The position numbers were made by a program, and so were the translations under genes. The notes below the pieces were generated by a model. The model was not told the DNA's origin. It made no database searches and was given only the letters and a program-made list of their open reading frames with translations. This document shows, in pieces, positions 55,436 through 64,000 of a stretch of DNA of 64,000 nucleotides (position 1 is the stretch's first letter; each line of letters opens with the position of its first letter). The DNA comes from Psococerastis gibbosa. Taxonomy: Eukaryota; Arthropoda; Insecta; Psocodea; Psocidae. The DNA is taken from positions 11,712,855 to 11,776,854 of the forward strand of contig OZ020491.1 in NCBI GenBank assembly GCA_963971405.1, read 5' to 3'.

Positions 55436-55818
55436 AAATAAATAGGAGAGATAAAAACGAAAATTAAAAAATGGCTTTTGAATTAAAATACTTCGCTTTA
55501 AAACTTACTTTACTTTTTACTTTAATTATTTTACTTTACTATAATTACTCTTTACGTTAACTTACAATTTTAAATGGTATGAATTAAACTGATTTGAAAT
55601 TAAAACTAAGTTTTTTTTGCTAACACAGACGTGAAATAGAAAACATGTTGCATCATCAACAGCGTTTACTGTGCGAGCCCCCGACAAGTTGATTAACTTG
55701 GGGGCCCACAGGTTATTTGTATTATAAGGGTATAATTGTTAATTTATAAATATATTCCTTCGGCGCAGGGGAGTACCGGCCGAAGAAGAAGAAGAAGAAG
55801 AAGAAGAAGAAGAAGATT
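55436..55818 (+). mobile_element. LINE family E, 3' end
   Basis: AATAGGAGAGATAAAAACGA through AATGGCTTTTGAATTAAAAT (last codons of the ORF, KIKKWLLN then stop) and then the untranslated region with the stem CCCCGACAAGTT/AACTTGGGGG, CCTTCGGCGCAGGGGAGTAC and a (GAA)n tail of about 30 bases at 55786-55816. It is almost identical to 62362-62720, so both insertions are fairly recent. Confidence 0.88.
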
Positions 55819-55819
55819 A

Positions 55820-56640
55820 TAATTATTATTATTTAATTTATCGTACAATGTGAATTTGTATGCAAAAAAGTGTAAATCACCCGGAAAGGGTTGCTTTCAG
55901 CCATTCTAGTCAGACTTATATATACATTTCTTTTCTTTAGCATACTTTTCCATTAATGGGACCATAGAGCAGTAAGGGGCCCACTAAGGGCGGCTCCAAC
56001 CATTCACTGGAAATCTTAAGAGCAATTCAGACTACCCGGGACTAGGGCTGCCAACTTTGTTCTTGTAAATAAAGTATATCTGGATTTTTGTAAGGCAAAA
56101 GAATTGTACAGTATTACAAAAAAATAGTACCCAGTCTATTACTTATATTTTTTCAATGTTTTGGCAGTGTTTTACAGATTATTAATTTTTTGAAAACTGG
56201 AAAAAGCCCCTTCACACTTTAACTCTAAATTTACATACAGAAATAGCTCATTCCTGATTAAATGCAAAGATGCCCTATTCCTCTCATCCCGCACTTCAGG
56301 ATGATTTTTCAAGTTTCCTCAATTTCCGTTTCGCTTCATACCCAAAGTAGTTATCGTGCTGTCTTTGTAACAATTCTTTTTCAATTTTTTTTTTTGTTTC
56401 TTTCATGTTCCAGAAAACTAGTATTTTTGCGTACTCTAAGTGGCTTTCAGTTTGTAGAGGATACTTGTATGAAAGAGTATAAAATGTAAGAGGATGATAC
56501 TCTGATTCAGAGTACGGTTAGCAACCCTACCGGGGACTAGGATCGGGTTCCACGAGTGTCAATTTAACTTGATATAAAACACTTAACTTTTTTATAACAC
56601 TTTTTTTAACTAGGGATAACTCGATATAACATATAACAGA
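55820..56640. other. No gene seen
   Basis: AT-rich sequence without recognisable features. Confidence 0.4.
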
Positions 56641-57640
56641 AATTGTGAAGACCCTTATGCTCATATACCGGGGTCCCGAAAAAAGCACTGCAAGCAATGG
56701 CAAACTGTTTTAGACGGTTCTTAGGAAACCTCATTGCCTCGTGTGTTCCCTAAATTAGGGATCTTTTCTGTATCATCCCACGCGGCTGGAGTGGTACCTG
56801 TATTAAAGGTAACTGCTGCATGTTGGATCATATCTTAGTACTGTGCATTCGTTATTATCCTGCTTCAGTTACGTTGTTACGTGTTAAACATGAATTTCCT
56901 AGAGTTGGCTGGTGTTGTCGGTACAAAGAAAAGTGCGGTTGATTTTTTTTGTGGAAGGAATGCTTACAATAGCCTACAAGAAGAGGGGAACTAAGACAGT
57001 GGTCGACAGCGAATTTTAAAGAATATATCTGAGTTTTGGCTTGTTAAATAATATAAACAAATGTGAATAAAATCAGTTTCCAAGCTTACAATACTGTTTT
57101 TCTTTATATATTAAGTAAAAAGCCGAAAAACGCTATGGGGGATGATAACGGAGGAGGCCATAAAATAGTTAAACACACAACCATGACACTCACACACGAG
57201 AAAGCCTGTATACCAGCTAGTAAAACACGAATGGTGGTAATTATTAGTCATAAAAAATTACAAGGATACTGTAGATGATGATGCATTCCAAAGTCATCAA
57301 ATCCAGCTACAATGTCATGCCAATTTCTGGTGTGGCCAGCATTGAAGTGGTTATTTACGAGGGGCCGCAACTTTATGCAGCCATCTCTTTGTCTTGATCC
57401 AAGCGCCGGCCATAACGACCGCAACAACCTAAAACACTTATTTTACGACAGACGGGCATGCATTTTCTACGATGTATCCATTTTAACTGCAACTTTATGC
57501 AACTGGGTAGGAATGCGAGCTATTACTACATATGTCAGCTGTTTGGAAGACCAGGAAAACAACTTCTGAAATTAGCAGCAGCTGCTCCAGGTCAGGGTTT
57601 GTTGTTTATCACGGACATACAGAAATGCGAATGTTACGAA
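56640..57640. other. Possible DNA-transposon relic, otherwise no gene
   Basis: At 56890 a short frame reads MNFLELAGVVGTKKSAVDFF, then breaks. The pattern resembles the N-terminus of ISXO2/Merlin-type transposases, but only about 25 residues can be compared from memory, and no zinc or DDE motif follows. The remaining sequence is unrecognised. Confidence 0.2.
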
Positions 57641-57644
57641 AATC

Positions 57645-57985
57645 CTGCGGTGTAACGCTGAGAGACCAAAGTAGAAACCAAGATATAAGGCACGAGATGA
57701 GAACCCGTGACGTACAAGAGAATCTGAGAGAAAAGAGGCTGAACTGGTGGGGACACCTACTACGAAGAGACGAAAACCTCCTAGTCAAAAGGGTAATGCA
57801 CCGGGAGATACAAGGAACAAGACCACCAGGGAGGACCTAAGTTACACTGACAAGAAAGGTCGCCGGAGATATGAGAAGTTAGGGGCTCCCAACCGAGGAT
57901 GCACAGAACAGGATTTTGTGGAAACGATGCTGTCGTGCCATGGACCCTCCATGAGGATAAGGTCCAGTAAAAGTAAAAGTAAGTA
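57645..57985 (+). pseudogene. LINE family D, 3' end of reverse transcriptase ORF
   Basis: Reads LRDQSRNQDIRHEMRTRDVQ, ENLREKRLNWWGHLLRRDEN, VKRVMHREIQGTRPPGRT, and after frame changes TEDAQNRILWKRCCRAMDPP. WGHLLRR, RPPGRP-like and WKRCCRAMDPP are marks of the C-terminal tail of a LINE RT ORF. A GTAAAAGTAAAAGTAAGTA simple tail follows, unlike the GAA tails of the other families. Confidence 0.8.
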
Positions 57986-58102
57986 CAGGGGTATGTAGAA
58001 TTTTAGTTAAAAAGCCATATTTTTACTTCAGTCTTTATTTCTCATATTTTCGTTAATTTTTTACGGTGTATTGGGAATTAATTAAAATTTTTGTAATACT
58101 AG

Positions 58103-58200
58103 TCACCTATCCCCGTAGTTTTTGTAGGCTGGTTTCATAATGACCTTTTTTTGGATTTCAAGTATTGCGGTGTGTGTTATCTGTTTCAGGATCAAATCAA
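58103..58200 (-). pseudogene. LINE family E-like ORF fragment
   Basis: The minus strand encodes QITHTAILEIQKKVIMKPAY and KNYGDR, equivalent to NNSHHNTRNPRNVNLKPAYN at 62233-62292. Only about 35 codons are recognisable, and it abuts the tandem array that starts near 58228. Confidence 0.55.
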
Positions 58201-58227
58201 AATCTAATTGAATTCTATGTACTAATA

Positions 58228-59250
58228 GGAGAGATGGGACATTTGAGCCTGTCAAAAATAGAGATGAGGCATCTGTATTTAAAAAAAAAAAAAAATGGCG
58301 GGAAGAGAATGTCCTAAAAATAGCTTTTGAATTCCAAGGGTCACTTGCCACGTCATGTCAATGACTGGTCATGGGACACGTAGCATCTGATTTAAAAAAT
58401 AAAAATAAAAAAATGCCGGAAACGAATGCCCTATCTCTCCTGGTTAGAACTCCATATCAACCAATTGGGTGCATGTATTGGATGGGTGTGACCGCTTGCA
58501 GCATCGGAAACGGGACAATCTATGCTATATACTGTAGGAGAGATGGGACATTCCAGCCCGTCAAAAATAGCTTTTGAATTCCAAGGGTCACTTGCCACGT
58601 CATGTCAATGACTGGTCATGGGACACGTAGCATCTGATTTAAAAAATAAAAATAACAAATTGCCGGAAACGAATGTCCTATCTCTCCTGGTTAGAACTCC
58701 ATATCAACCGATTGGGTGCATGTATTGGATGTGTGTGACCGCTTGCAACTTCGGAAATGGGACAATCTATGCTATATACTGTAGGAGAGATGGGACATTC
58801 CAGCCCGTCAAAAATAGCTTTTGAATTCCAAGGGTCACTTGCCACGTCATGTCAATCACTGGTCATGGGACACGTAGCATCTGATTTAAAAAATAAATTG
58901 CCGGAAACGAATGTCCTATCTCTCCTGGTTAGAACTCCATATCAACCGATTGGGTGCATGTATTGGATGTGTGTGACCGCTTGCAACTTCGGAAATGGGA
59001 CAATCTATGCTATATACTGTAGGAGAGATGGGACATTCCAGCCCGTCAAAAATAGCTTTTGAATTCCAAGGGTCACTTGCCACGTCATGTCAATGACTGG
59101 TCATGGGACACGTAGCATCTGATTTAAAAAAAAAAATGCCGGAAACGAATGTCCTATCTCTCCTGGTTAGAACTCAATATCAACCTATTGGGTGCATGTA
59201 TTGGATGGGTGTGACCACTTGCAGCATCGGAAATGGGACAATTAAACGTT
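58228..59250. repeat. Tandem array of about 247 bp containing a MITE (family M6)
   Basis: The word GACACGTAGCATCTGATTTA occurs at 58375, 58622, 58869 and 59107, giving periods of 247, 247 and 238 bp. Each unit consists of an inverted-repeat element of about 152 bp, whose ends are AGGAGAGATGGGACATTC and the inverse GAATGTCCTATCTCTCCT, plus a spacer of about 95 bp (GGTTAGAACTCCATATCAAC to GCTATATACTGT). Length differences lie mainly in the A-rich stretch after GATTTAAAAAA. Confidence 0.92.
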
Positions 59251-59404
59251 CACAGGATATGATATGCACAGAGACATTGGGACGGGTGCAATGGGCTAAA
59301 AATAATATTGACTGATTGGATGCGAGGCCTCGGTACAATGCAATTATATCTGCAACCTTGCACTATTAACCAGCCAAATTAATTGAAGCCATTAAACCTC
59401 TATG

Positions 59405-59735
59405 TTCGCCAGACAAGGCGCACCCTGAATTGAAAACTGAATTACCATCAACAATTTCAGTTATTGTACGATCTATATCTATAAGAAGAGGCGAATGGAT
59501 GGGGCATATTCTGACACACGAAGGGCTCCAAAAGGGAATGGTTGAAGGCACCAAAAGGCACCAACTCAAGAGGACGACAGAGGAAGGAGTACCTAGAGGA
59601 TGCCATGAAGGACCTAGGGTGCGACACCCATAGAGGACTGAAAAGGACCGCACAAAACAGACAAGAGTGGAGGAGTAGAATACAACATTCGCTGTAAACC
59701 AATCCCTAGATTGCAACAGTGTGAGCATGTATGCA
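59405..59735 (+). pseudogene. LINE family F, 3' end of reverse transcriptase ORF
   Basis: Frames give RRGEWMGHILTHEGLQKGMV, EGTKRHQLKRTTEEGV and, shifted, EYLEDAMKDLGCDTHRGLKR and TAQNRQEWRSRIQHSL then stop. The order (W-GHIL, G-R-R, EYL-DAMKD, NR-EWR) is again the tail of a LINE RT. Two or more frameshifts. A short fragment of the same family is at 27310-27400. Confidence 0.75.
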
Positions 59736-60029
59736 AAAGGCGATTAATTTGTCACAAAAAATAATTTTTTTAAATCTTATTTAGTATGCAGTTCAACCAG
59801 CAAGTCAACAACAGAACAGTGTGTACATTACCTTAGACTTATGGGCTACTTCATGAATTACCTGAAAGCATTTTATCAACTTACCTGAAAAAGAAAAAAA
59901 ATTGCTAATGAACATTTTTGATTAGGCAATAGTTAAAACATCATGATTTAGTAAGCTTACAACTAATCCAACAAAATGACTAATACAACAGAATCTGACT
60001 TGCAGGAAATAAATAAATAAATAAATATT
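59736..60029. other. No gene seen
   Basis: AT-rich, ending in an (AAAT)n stretch at about 60009-60027. Confidence 0.4.
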
Positions 60030-60428
60030 TCTGTTAAATTATACAATCGGATGCATTCATTAAATTTAGTATGCGATTAATTTTTTTGTTAAAAAATAAT
60101 AAATAAAAAAGTAATCGAAAATCAACAAGAAAGTATAAAGTAAAATCGTCAAAATCAGGTAATTCTGTCATTATCATTGTGCTAGTGCCTCAGTGACAGT
60201 GTAGAAAGCTTTCTCTAAGATATGGTCTCTAAGCAATTTAGGGAAGTTAGTAGCATTTCCCACCGCTCTCAGTTCATTCAGGAGTTTTCTAAGGTAGGCG
60301 AATTCTTGCCGAATAGGATCCAGTTGCTCACACTTGGCTGTGCGTGGTGCTGGCCTTACAAGGAGGCGAACCGGGATACCATGAGACAACGGCTGCAGTA
60401 AGGGCAACCAAACGCCCGACCGGTTTAA
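60030..60428 (-). pseudogene. Interspersed repeat family U with unrecognised coding fragment
   Basis: The minus strand is open across 60174-60428 (about 84 codons to a TGA) and reads SGVWLPLLQPLSHGIPVRLL, then CEQLDPIRQEFAYLRKLLNE, then NFPKLLRDHILEKAFYTVTE. The composition is protein-like rather than low-complexity, and the end of the same frame is kept at 47726-47885, so it is the C-terminus of a repeated coding element. The 3' flank (60030-60173) is also shared and ends in an ATTTATTTATTT-type tail, which suggests a LINE 3' end. No known domain was recognised, and the fragment is cut upstream at about 60428. Confidence 0.5.
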
Positions 60429-60920
60429 ATTAAATTTTCCCCAAGTGGTTCGGAACACATGCATAGGGTTGGCGTGAAAAACGACAGTAGATGCAGACTG
60501 TGTGAAGTTGAAGAAGAAACAGCTGAACACATTCTCTTTGAATGTGAAGCGCTGGGACAAACTCGATACCAAACTCTTAGCCACCCTAGGTCTGAAGAGG
60601 AAACCATCCGATCTAATCCCATCACAAAAACACTAGAATTTATCAAAAAGACTGGTGTTATAAGATGGGCGTAGACGGCAAACGTGGAAGCAAAAGACCT
60701 TCTAGGTCGACGCCTATAGGAACTCAAATGAGTAGGCCCCACGAAGGAAAAAAAAAAAAAAAAAAAAAGTGGTTCGGAATCCACTATAATCAGGAGGTTC
60801 ATCCCGGCAATCAAATCCCCTTCTCCCTGAAGGGAAGGAGTGCATAAAGTTGATAAACAGACTCACTCCCCCTGCCAGGCTGACAGGGTTGCTTAAAGGA
60901 GAAATACTGAAAGCAGGCTT
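60429..60920 (+). repeat. Interspersed repeat family Q variant, interrupted by a LINE
   Basis: TTTTCCCCAAGTGGTTCGGA at 60435 continues after the insertion with GTGGTTCGGAATCCACTATA, ATCAGGAGGTTCATCCC, CCTTCTCCCTGAAGGGAAGG and CAGACTCACTCCCCCTGCCA, as in 16381-16530. Confidence 0.75.
60456..60766 (+). mobile_element. 5'-truncated LINE (family G) with poly-A tail and target duplication
   Basis: The 311-bp insert encodes RVGVKNDSRCRLCEVEEETA, EHILFECEALGQTRYQTL and ends KTGVIRWA stop. The spacing C-x2-C-x8-H-x4-C is the zinc-knuckle found at the C-terminus of I/R1/Jockey-like LINE ORF2 proteins. The 3' region ends in about 20 A. Both sides carry AAGTGGTTCGGAA (60443-60455 and 60767-60779), a 13-bp target duplication that overlaps the poly-A tail. 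The family Q copies at 16391 and 34855 show the target without the insert. Confidence 0.9.
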
Positions 60921-60996
60921 TGAAAAACAAACAAACTAACATTGGATGTATTAAATGTATTCTATCAGAAATACACACTACTCTAATGCTAAACTG

Positions 60997-61395
60997 TTAA
61001 GAGGACATGCTACGTAGAAAATGAGCACCCCAAACTTTGTTGTTTTTAGTGCATTTTTATTTTTTTAATTAATTAAAAAAGCAAGTCAATAAAGATTTGG
61101 CTCATGGAAGTATTAGAAGACTACTTCATGGATCATATCATAGGAAATATTAAATTTTTGGTACCTAAGTTCTTTCATAAATACCAGACAGGAATAAAAT
61201 TTCGCGAATTCTGGGATTTTTGGATGAACTACAATACCGAAAAGTAAAAAAAAAAAAAACTATTATATGATGCACGAAGTAGTATTCTACAACTTAGATT
61301 AGCCAAATTTTTAATAGCTTGCTGAGTTAATTAAATAAAAAATGAAAAGTATTTAATTTTGGGGTGCCAATTTTCTACGCGGTATATCCCCTTAA
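60997..61395. mobile_element. TTAA-flanked MITE family M3, second copy
   Basis: The left TTAAGAGGACATGCTACGTA and right-end reverse complement TTAAGGGGATATACCGCGTA pair over about 40 bp. The interior follows the copy at 23518-23885 (TTTGGTACCTAAGTTCTTTC, AATTCTGGGATTTTTGGATG). TTAA is present at 60997-61000 and 61392-61395. Confidence 0.85.
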
Positions 61396-61399
61396 ATTT

Positions 61400-61800
61400 A
61401 GGGCTGTACATTCTTCAGTGCAGTCACTCCTATTCTCCTTATATAACACCGTCAAAAACAACCCCAACACTAATACGTATGGGATTAGCAAGGTAAAAAA
61501 AACAAAACCTGAACAGGATGACACTTAGGGGCAGAGGAAATTTAGGGGTAATGAGTACGGGGACATGTGCTACGTGTTGGGGATGAAGAAACCGAGTGGG
61601 GAGCCTCTAAAGAAGACAATAACAACCCGGGGAGTAGGTGGGTAATAGGGGGGGGGGGCAGTAGGGGGGCACTGCGGGCCCACGACGTGTCGTTTAACTG
61701 ACTCAGCTACTGATGGCAAAGTCTGGCAAATTGAAAATGTCGTACCGCTGACCCTTTCGCACGCCCCGCCTATTTAGCTTATGGGGTCTTGGAGTTTTCT
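61400..61800. other. No gene seen
   Basis: Includes a G run at about 61650-61658. No recognisable element. Confidence 0.4.
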
Positions 61801-61804
61801 TAGG

Positions 61805-62065
61805 GTCCGTGCGTTCTCCGACCTACTGCTGAGCTCGAGTTAACCGACTGTCAGCAGCGGGGTTAACCAACAACAGTAGTTGTCTCTTGTTGCTTCTTCT
61901 TACATATTGTGCCAGTCTCCCCCATTCTTTTGAATGTTAATATTTTTGTATTAGATAAATTTGTAATGTTAAAAGACTCATTCACTTTTTTGAAAAACAA
62001 AATCATAGGAAATGTAGATAGTAGAGCCATAAATGTTTTGTGACATCTTGTGCCATTGTGACAGT
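61805..62065. repeat. Direct duplication, left block
   Basis: GGTCCGTGCGTTCTCCGACC, TCGAGTTAACCGACTGTCAG, ACCAACAACAGTAGTTGT, TTGTGCCAGTCTCCCCCATT and GACTCATTCACTTTTTTGAA recur at 62866-63100. The last third is present a third time at 62740-62865. Confidence 0.85.
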
Positions 62066-62159
62066 CTCACCCATTCTTTCTAATGTATATCTTTCTGTAT
62101 TATTATTATTACTATTATTATTATGATAAATATAAGTACCTCTAAATATTAAACCTAAA

Positions 62160-62720
62160 ACAACTCTATACATTTAAAGTAATTAAATATAACTTCTTTG
62201 ACAAGAATTTTAACATGGAAACAGAAAACAATTCACATCACAATACTCGAAATCCAAGAAACGTCAATTTGAAACCAGCATACAACAAATACGGGAATAG
62301 ATTAAATAGTATAACGAAAATTTTTAATGAATTGCCCATACAACTTAAAAAATTAACTAAAATAGGAGAGATAAAAACGAAAATTAAAAAATGGCTTTTG
62401 AATTAAAATACTTCGCTTTAAAACTTACTTTACTTTTTACTTTAATTATTCTACTTTACTATAATTACTCTTTACGTTAACTTACAATTTTAAATGGTAT
62501 GAATTAAACTGATTTGAAATTAAAACTAAGTTTTTTTTTGCTAACACAGACGTGACATAGAAAACATGTTGCATCATCTACAGCGTTTACTGTGCGAGCC
62601 CCCGACAAGTTGATTAACTTGAGGGCCCACAGGTTATTTGTATTATAAGGGTATAATTGTTAATTTATAAAAATATTCCTTCGGCGCAGGGGAGTACCGG
62701 CCGAAGAAGAAGAAAAAAAA
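62160..62720 (+). pseudogene. LINE family E, 3' part with end of ORF
   Basis: A 63-codon frame from 62215 reads METENNSHHNTRNPRNVNLK, AYNKYGNRLNSITKIFNELP and IGEIKTKIKKWLLN stop. The pattern NTRN...P...YN...FN-LP...K--IKKWLLN is the common C-terminus of Jockey/CR1-type LINE reverse transcriptases. The 3' untranslated region (62407-62702) carries the CCCCGACAAGTT stem and a GAAGAAGAAGAAA tail. The upstream RT domain is absent. It lies between the duplicated blocks at 61805 and 62866. Confidence 0.85.
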
Positions 62721-62739
62721 AATTATTTAGAGTGTTAAG

Positions 62740-63100
62740 CCGACAACATCTTTTTGTATTAGATAAATTTCTAATGGTAAGAGACTCATTCACTTTTTGG
62801 AAAAACAAAATCACAGGAAATGTAGATAGTAGAGCCGTAAATGTTTTGTGACATCTTATGCCATTAGGTCCGTGCGTTCTCCGACCTACTGCTGAGCTCG
62901 AGTTAACCGACTGTCAGCAGCGGGGTTAACCAACAACAGTAGTTGTCACTTGTTGTTGCTTCTTCTTACAAATTGTGCCAGTCTCCCCCATTCTTTTGAA
63001 TGTTAATCTTTTTGTAATAGATAAATTTATATTGTTAAGAGACTCATTCACTTTTTAAAAAAACAAAATAACAGGAAATGTAGATCGTAGAGCTATAAAT
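62740..63100. repeat. Direct duplication, right block plus extra partial unit
   Basis: 62740-62865 repeats the end of the left block (TTTTTGTATTAGATAAATTT, AGGAAATGTAGATAGTAGAG, GTGACATCTTATGCCATT), and 62866-63100 repeats it from the beginning. So the unit is present about 2.5 times, with the LINE E fragment between the first and second. Confidence 0.8.
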
Positions 63101-63310
63101 GATGTGTCTCAAAGTAGAAGAAATATTTCTCTGCATTTCCATACATAGTATGTCGCCATCAGCAACACCAACTGGCCACAGTTATAGAATTTCCTTAAAT
63201 TGGCATCCTCAGTGTCCGTTTTTTTTTTCTCATTTCAAGTCCAATTATTGTGGCCAATCGGTGTTAATGTATATAATGTACAGTACTTAGAAATGTAGAG
63301 GAACTTTTCT
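63095..63310. repeat. Interspersed repeat family B
   Basis: AGTAGAAGAAATATTTCTCT, AGCAACACCAACTGGCCACA and TTATTGTGGCCAATCGGTGT match 49425-49590 in order, with inverted TGGCCAC words about 85 bases apart. Confidence 0.65.
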
Positions 63311-63523
63311 TTGCTAATGGTATACCATTCCTCTAAAATTTGATTTTTGACACCCATAAGGTGTTTCTCCATCCAATTTCGAAATTTTCAAAATGATCAT
63401 TCTTTCTCACTCAGATTTAAATTACATTGCAGAAAATGTATTAGTATTGTTGAAAGCACTATTACGCAAGACAATGAATTATTTTGCTTTTGGAACCATA
63501 TGTTCAAAAAATCATCTTTTGGA

Positions 63524-63690
63524 TCGGTAGAGTTAGGGCTGTAAAGCCCTGTCTTAAAATTTAACTAGGAAAGCCCGGGACCGCCTGCTTTAAATGCCCT
63601 CCAAAAATAAAGCAAGTGTAGGACTCGAACCAACAACCTTTCGGGTGAAAGTCGGAGTCTGTACCACTACTCCACGTCATGTCCTGACTG
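63524..63690 (-). mobile_element. tRNA-derived SINE family 2, tail truncated
   Basis: Minus-strand order: GTAGTGGTACAGACTCCGAC, B-box GGTTCGAGTCC, GGAGGGCATTTAAAGCAGGC, GTCCCGGGCTTTCC and ACAGGGCTTTACAGCCCTAA. The TTTA tail is missing at the left edge (63524), so the 3' end has been lost. Confidence 0.8.
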
Positions 63691-64000
63691 ATAGTGTTAC
63701 TGTACTTCAACCGTTATTTTTTTAAATAACATCAATTAGTCACTATAATAAAACTAATGCAAATGGACAGTTCTGCACTCTACTCCAAAAATATCTACAG
63801 CAGTATTGATTTCTGGAGAAACAAACTAAGAATGCAATTTTAAATAATGCACTCCGCAGCAAAAAGGATTCCAAAACAAACAGACAAACAATTCCACCCT
63901 TCACTTACATACATTTCTTCACATGCGATCCTACCATAAATCAGTAAAGTGTTATTAGCACCCGAACGCGGGGAGACCGAGAAAGAGAGGACGGGGGGAA
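63691..64000. other. No gene seen
   Basis: AT-rich end of the window, becoming G-rich in the last 40 bases. Confidence 0.4.

Noticed and set aside
1-64000. A novel multi-gene operon, toxin or defence system
   Set aside because: No set of adjacent protein genes exists in the window. The only long frame belongs to a known retrotransposon superfamily.

Overview
The window is AT-rich, gene-poor eukaryotic DNA made almost entirely of transposable elements. The content (a BEL/Pao LTR retrotransposon, several non-LTR retrotransposon tails, tRNA-derived SINEs and many short inverted-repeat elements) fits an invertebrate, most likely an arthropod and perhaps an insect. The species cannot be named from sequence alone. 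I found no convincing cellular protein gene, rRNA or functional tRNA. Most open reading frames are chance frames or lie inside repeats.

The one intact coding unit is a complete BEL/Pao retrotransposon at 37658-44231 on the minus strand. Its two 315-bp LTRs look identical, it has a 5-bp target duplication, and it encodes one uninterrupted polyprotein of about 1801 residues (Gag, protease, reverse transcriptase, RNase H, integrase). It is therefore young. It sits inside an older G-tract element, and a second copy of that element at about 52572-52758 serves as the empty site.

Region by region: 1-7 kb holds a LINE tail, a 172-bp satellite array and a 433-bp tandem duplication. 7-18 kb holds several repeat families, a 220-bp tandem array, a pair of inverted-repeat MITEs and tRNA-derived SINEs. 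18-31 kb is rich in MITEs, including TA-flanked, TTAA-flanked and long-TIR types. 31-37 kb carries two LINE tails, SINEs and an (ACT)n-tailed repeat. 37.6-44.4 kb is the nested BEL element. 45-50 kb has a LINE tail, a 200-N assembly gap and an 84-bp minisatellite. 50-64 kb holds further SINEs, G/C-tract elements, at least five LINE tails, a MITE amplified in tandem and a second TTAA-flanked MITE.

The elements do not form a pathway. Their value is as a nested record of insertion: several insertions can be read exactly because related, uninterrupted copies of the target repeat lie in the same window. I did not find evidence for a novel multi-gene system. The most useful leads are the intact BEL element, the short element with a 9-bp target duplication but no inverted ends, the tandemly amplified MITE, the unknown repeated coding fragment near 60.2 kb and the abundance of long G/C homopolymers inside repeats.
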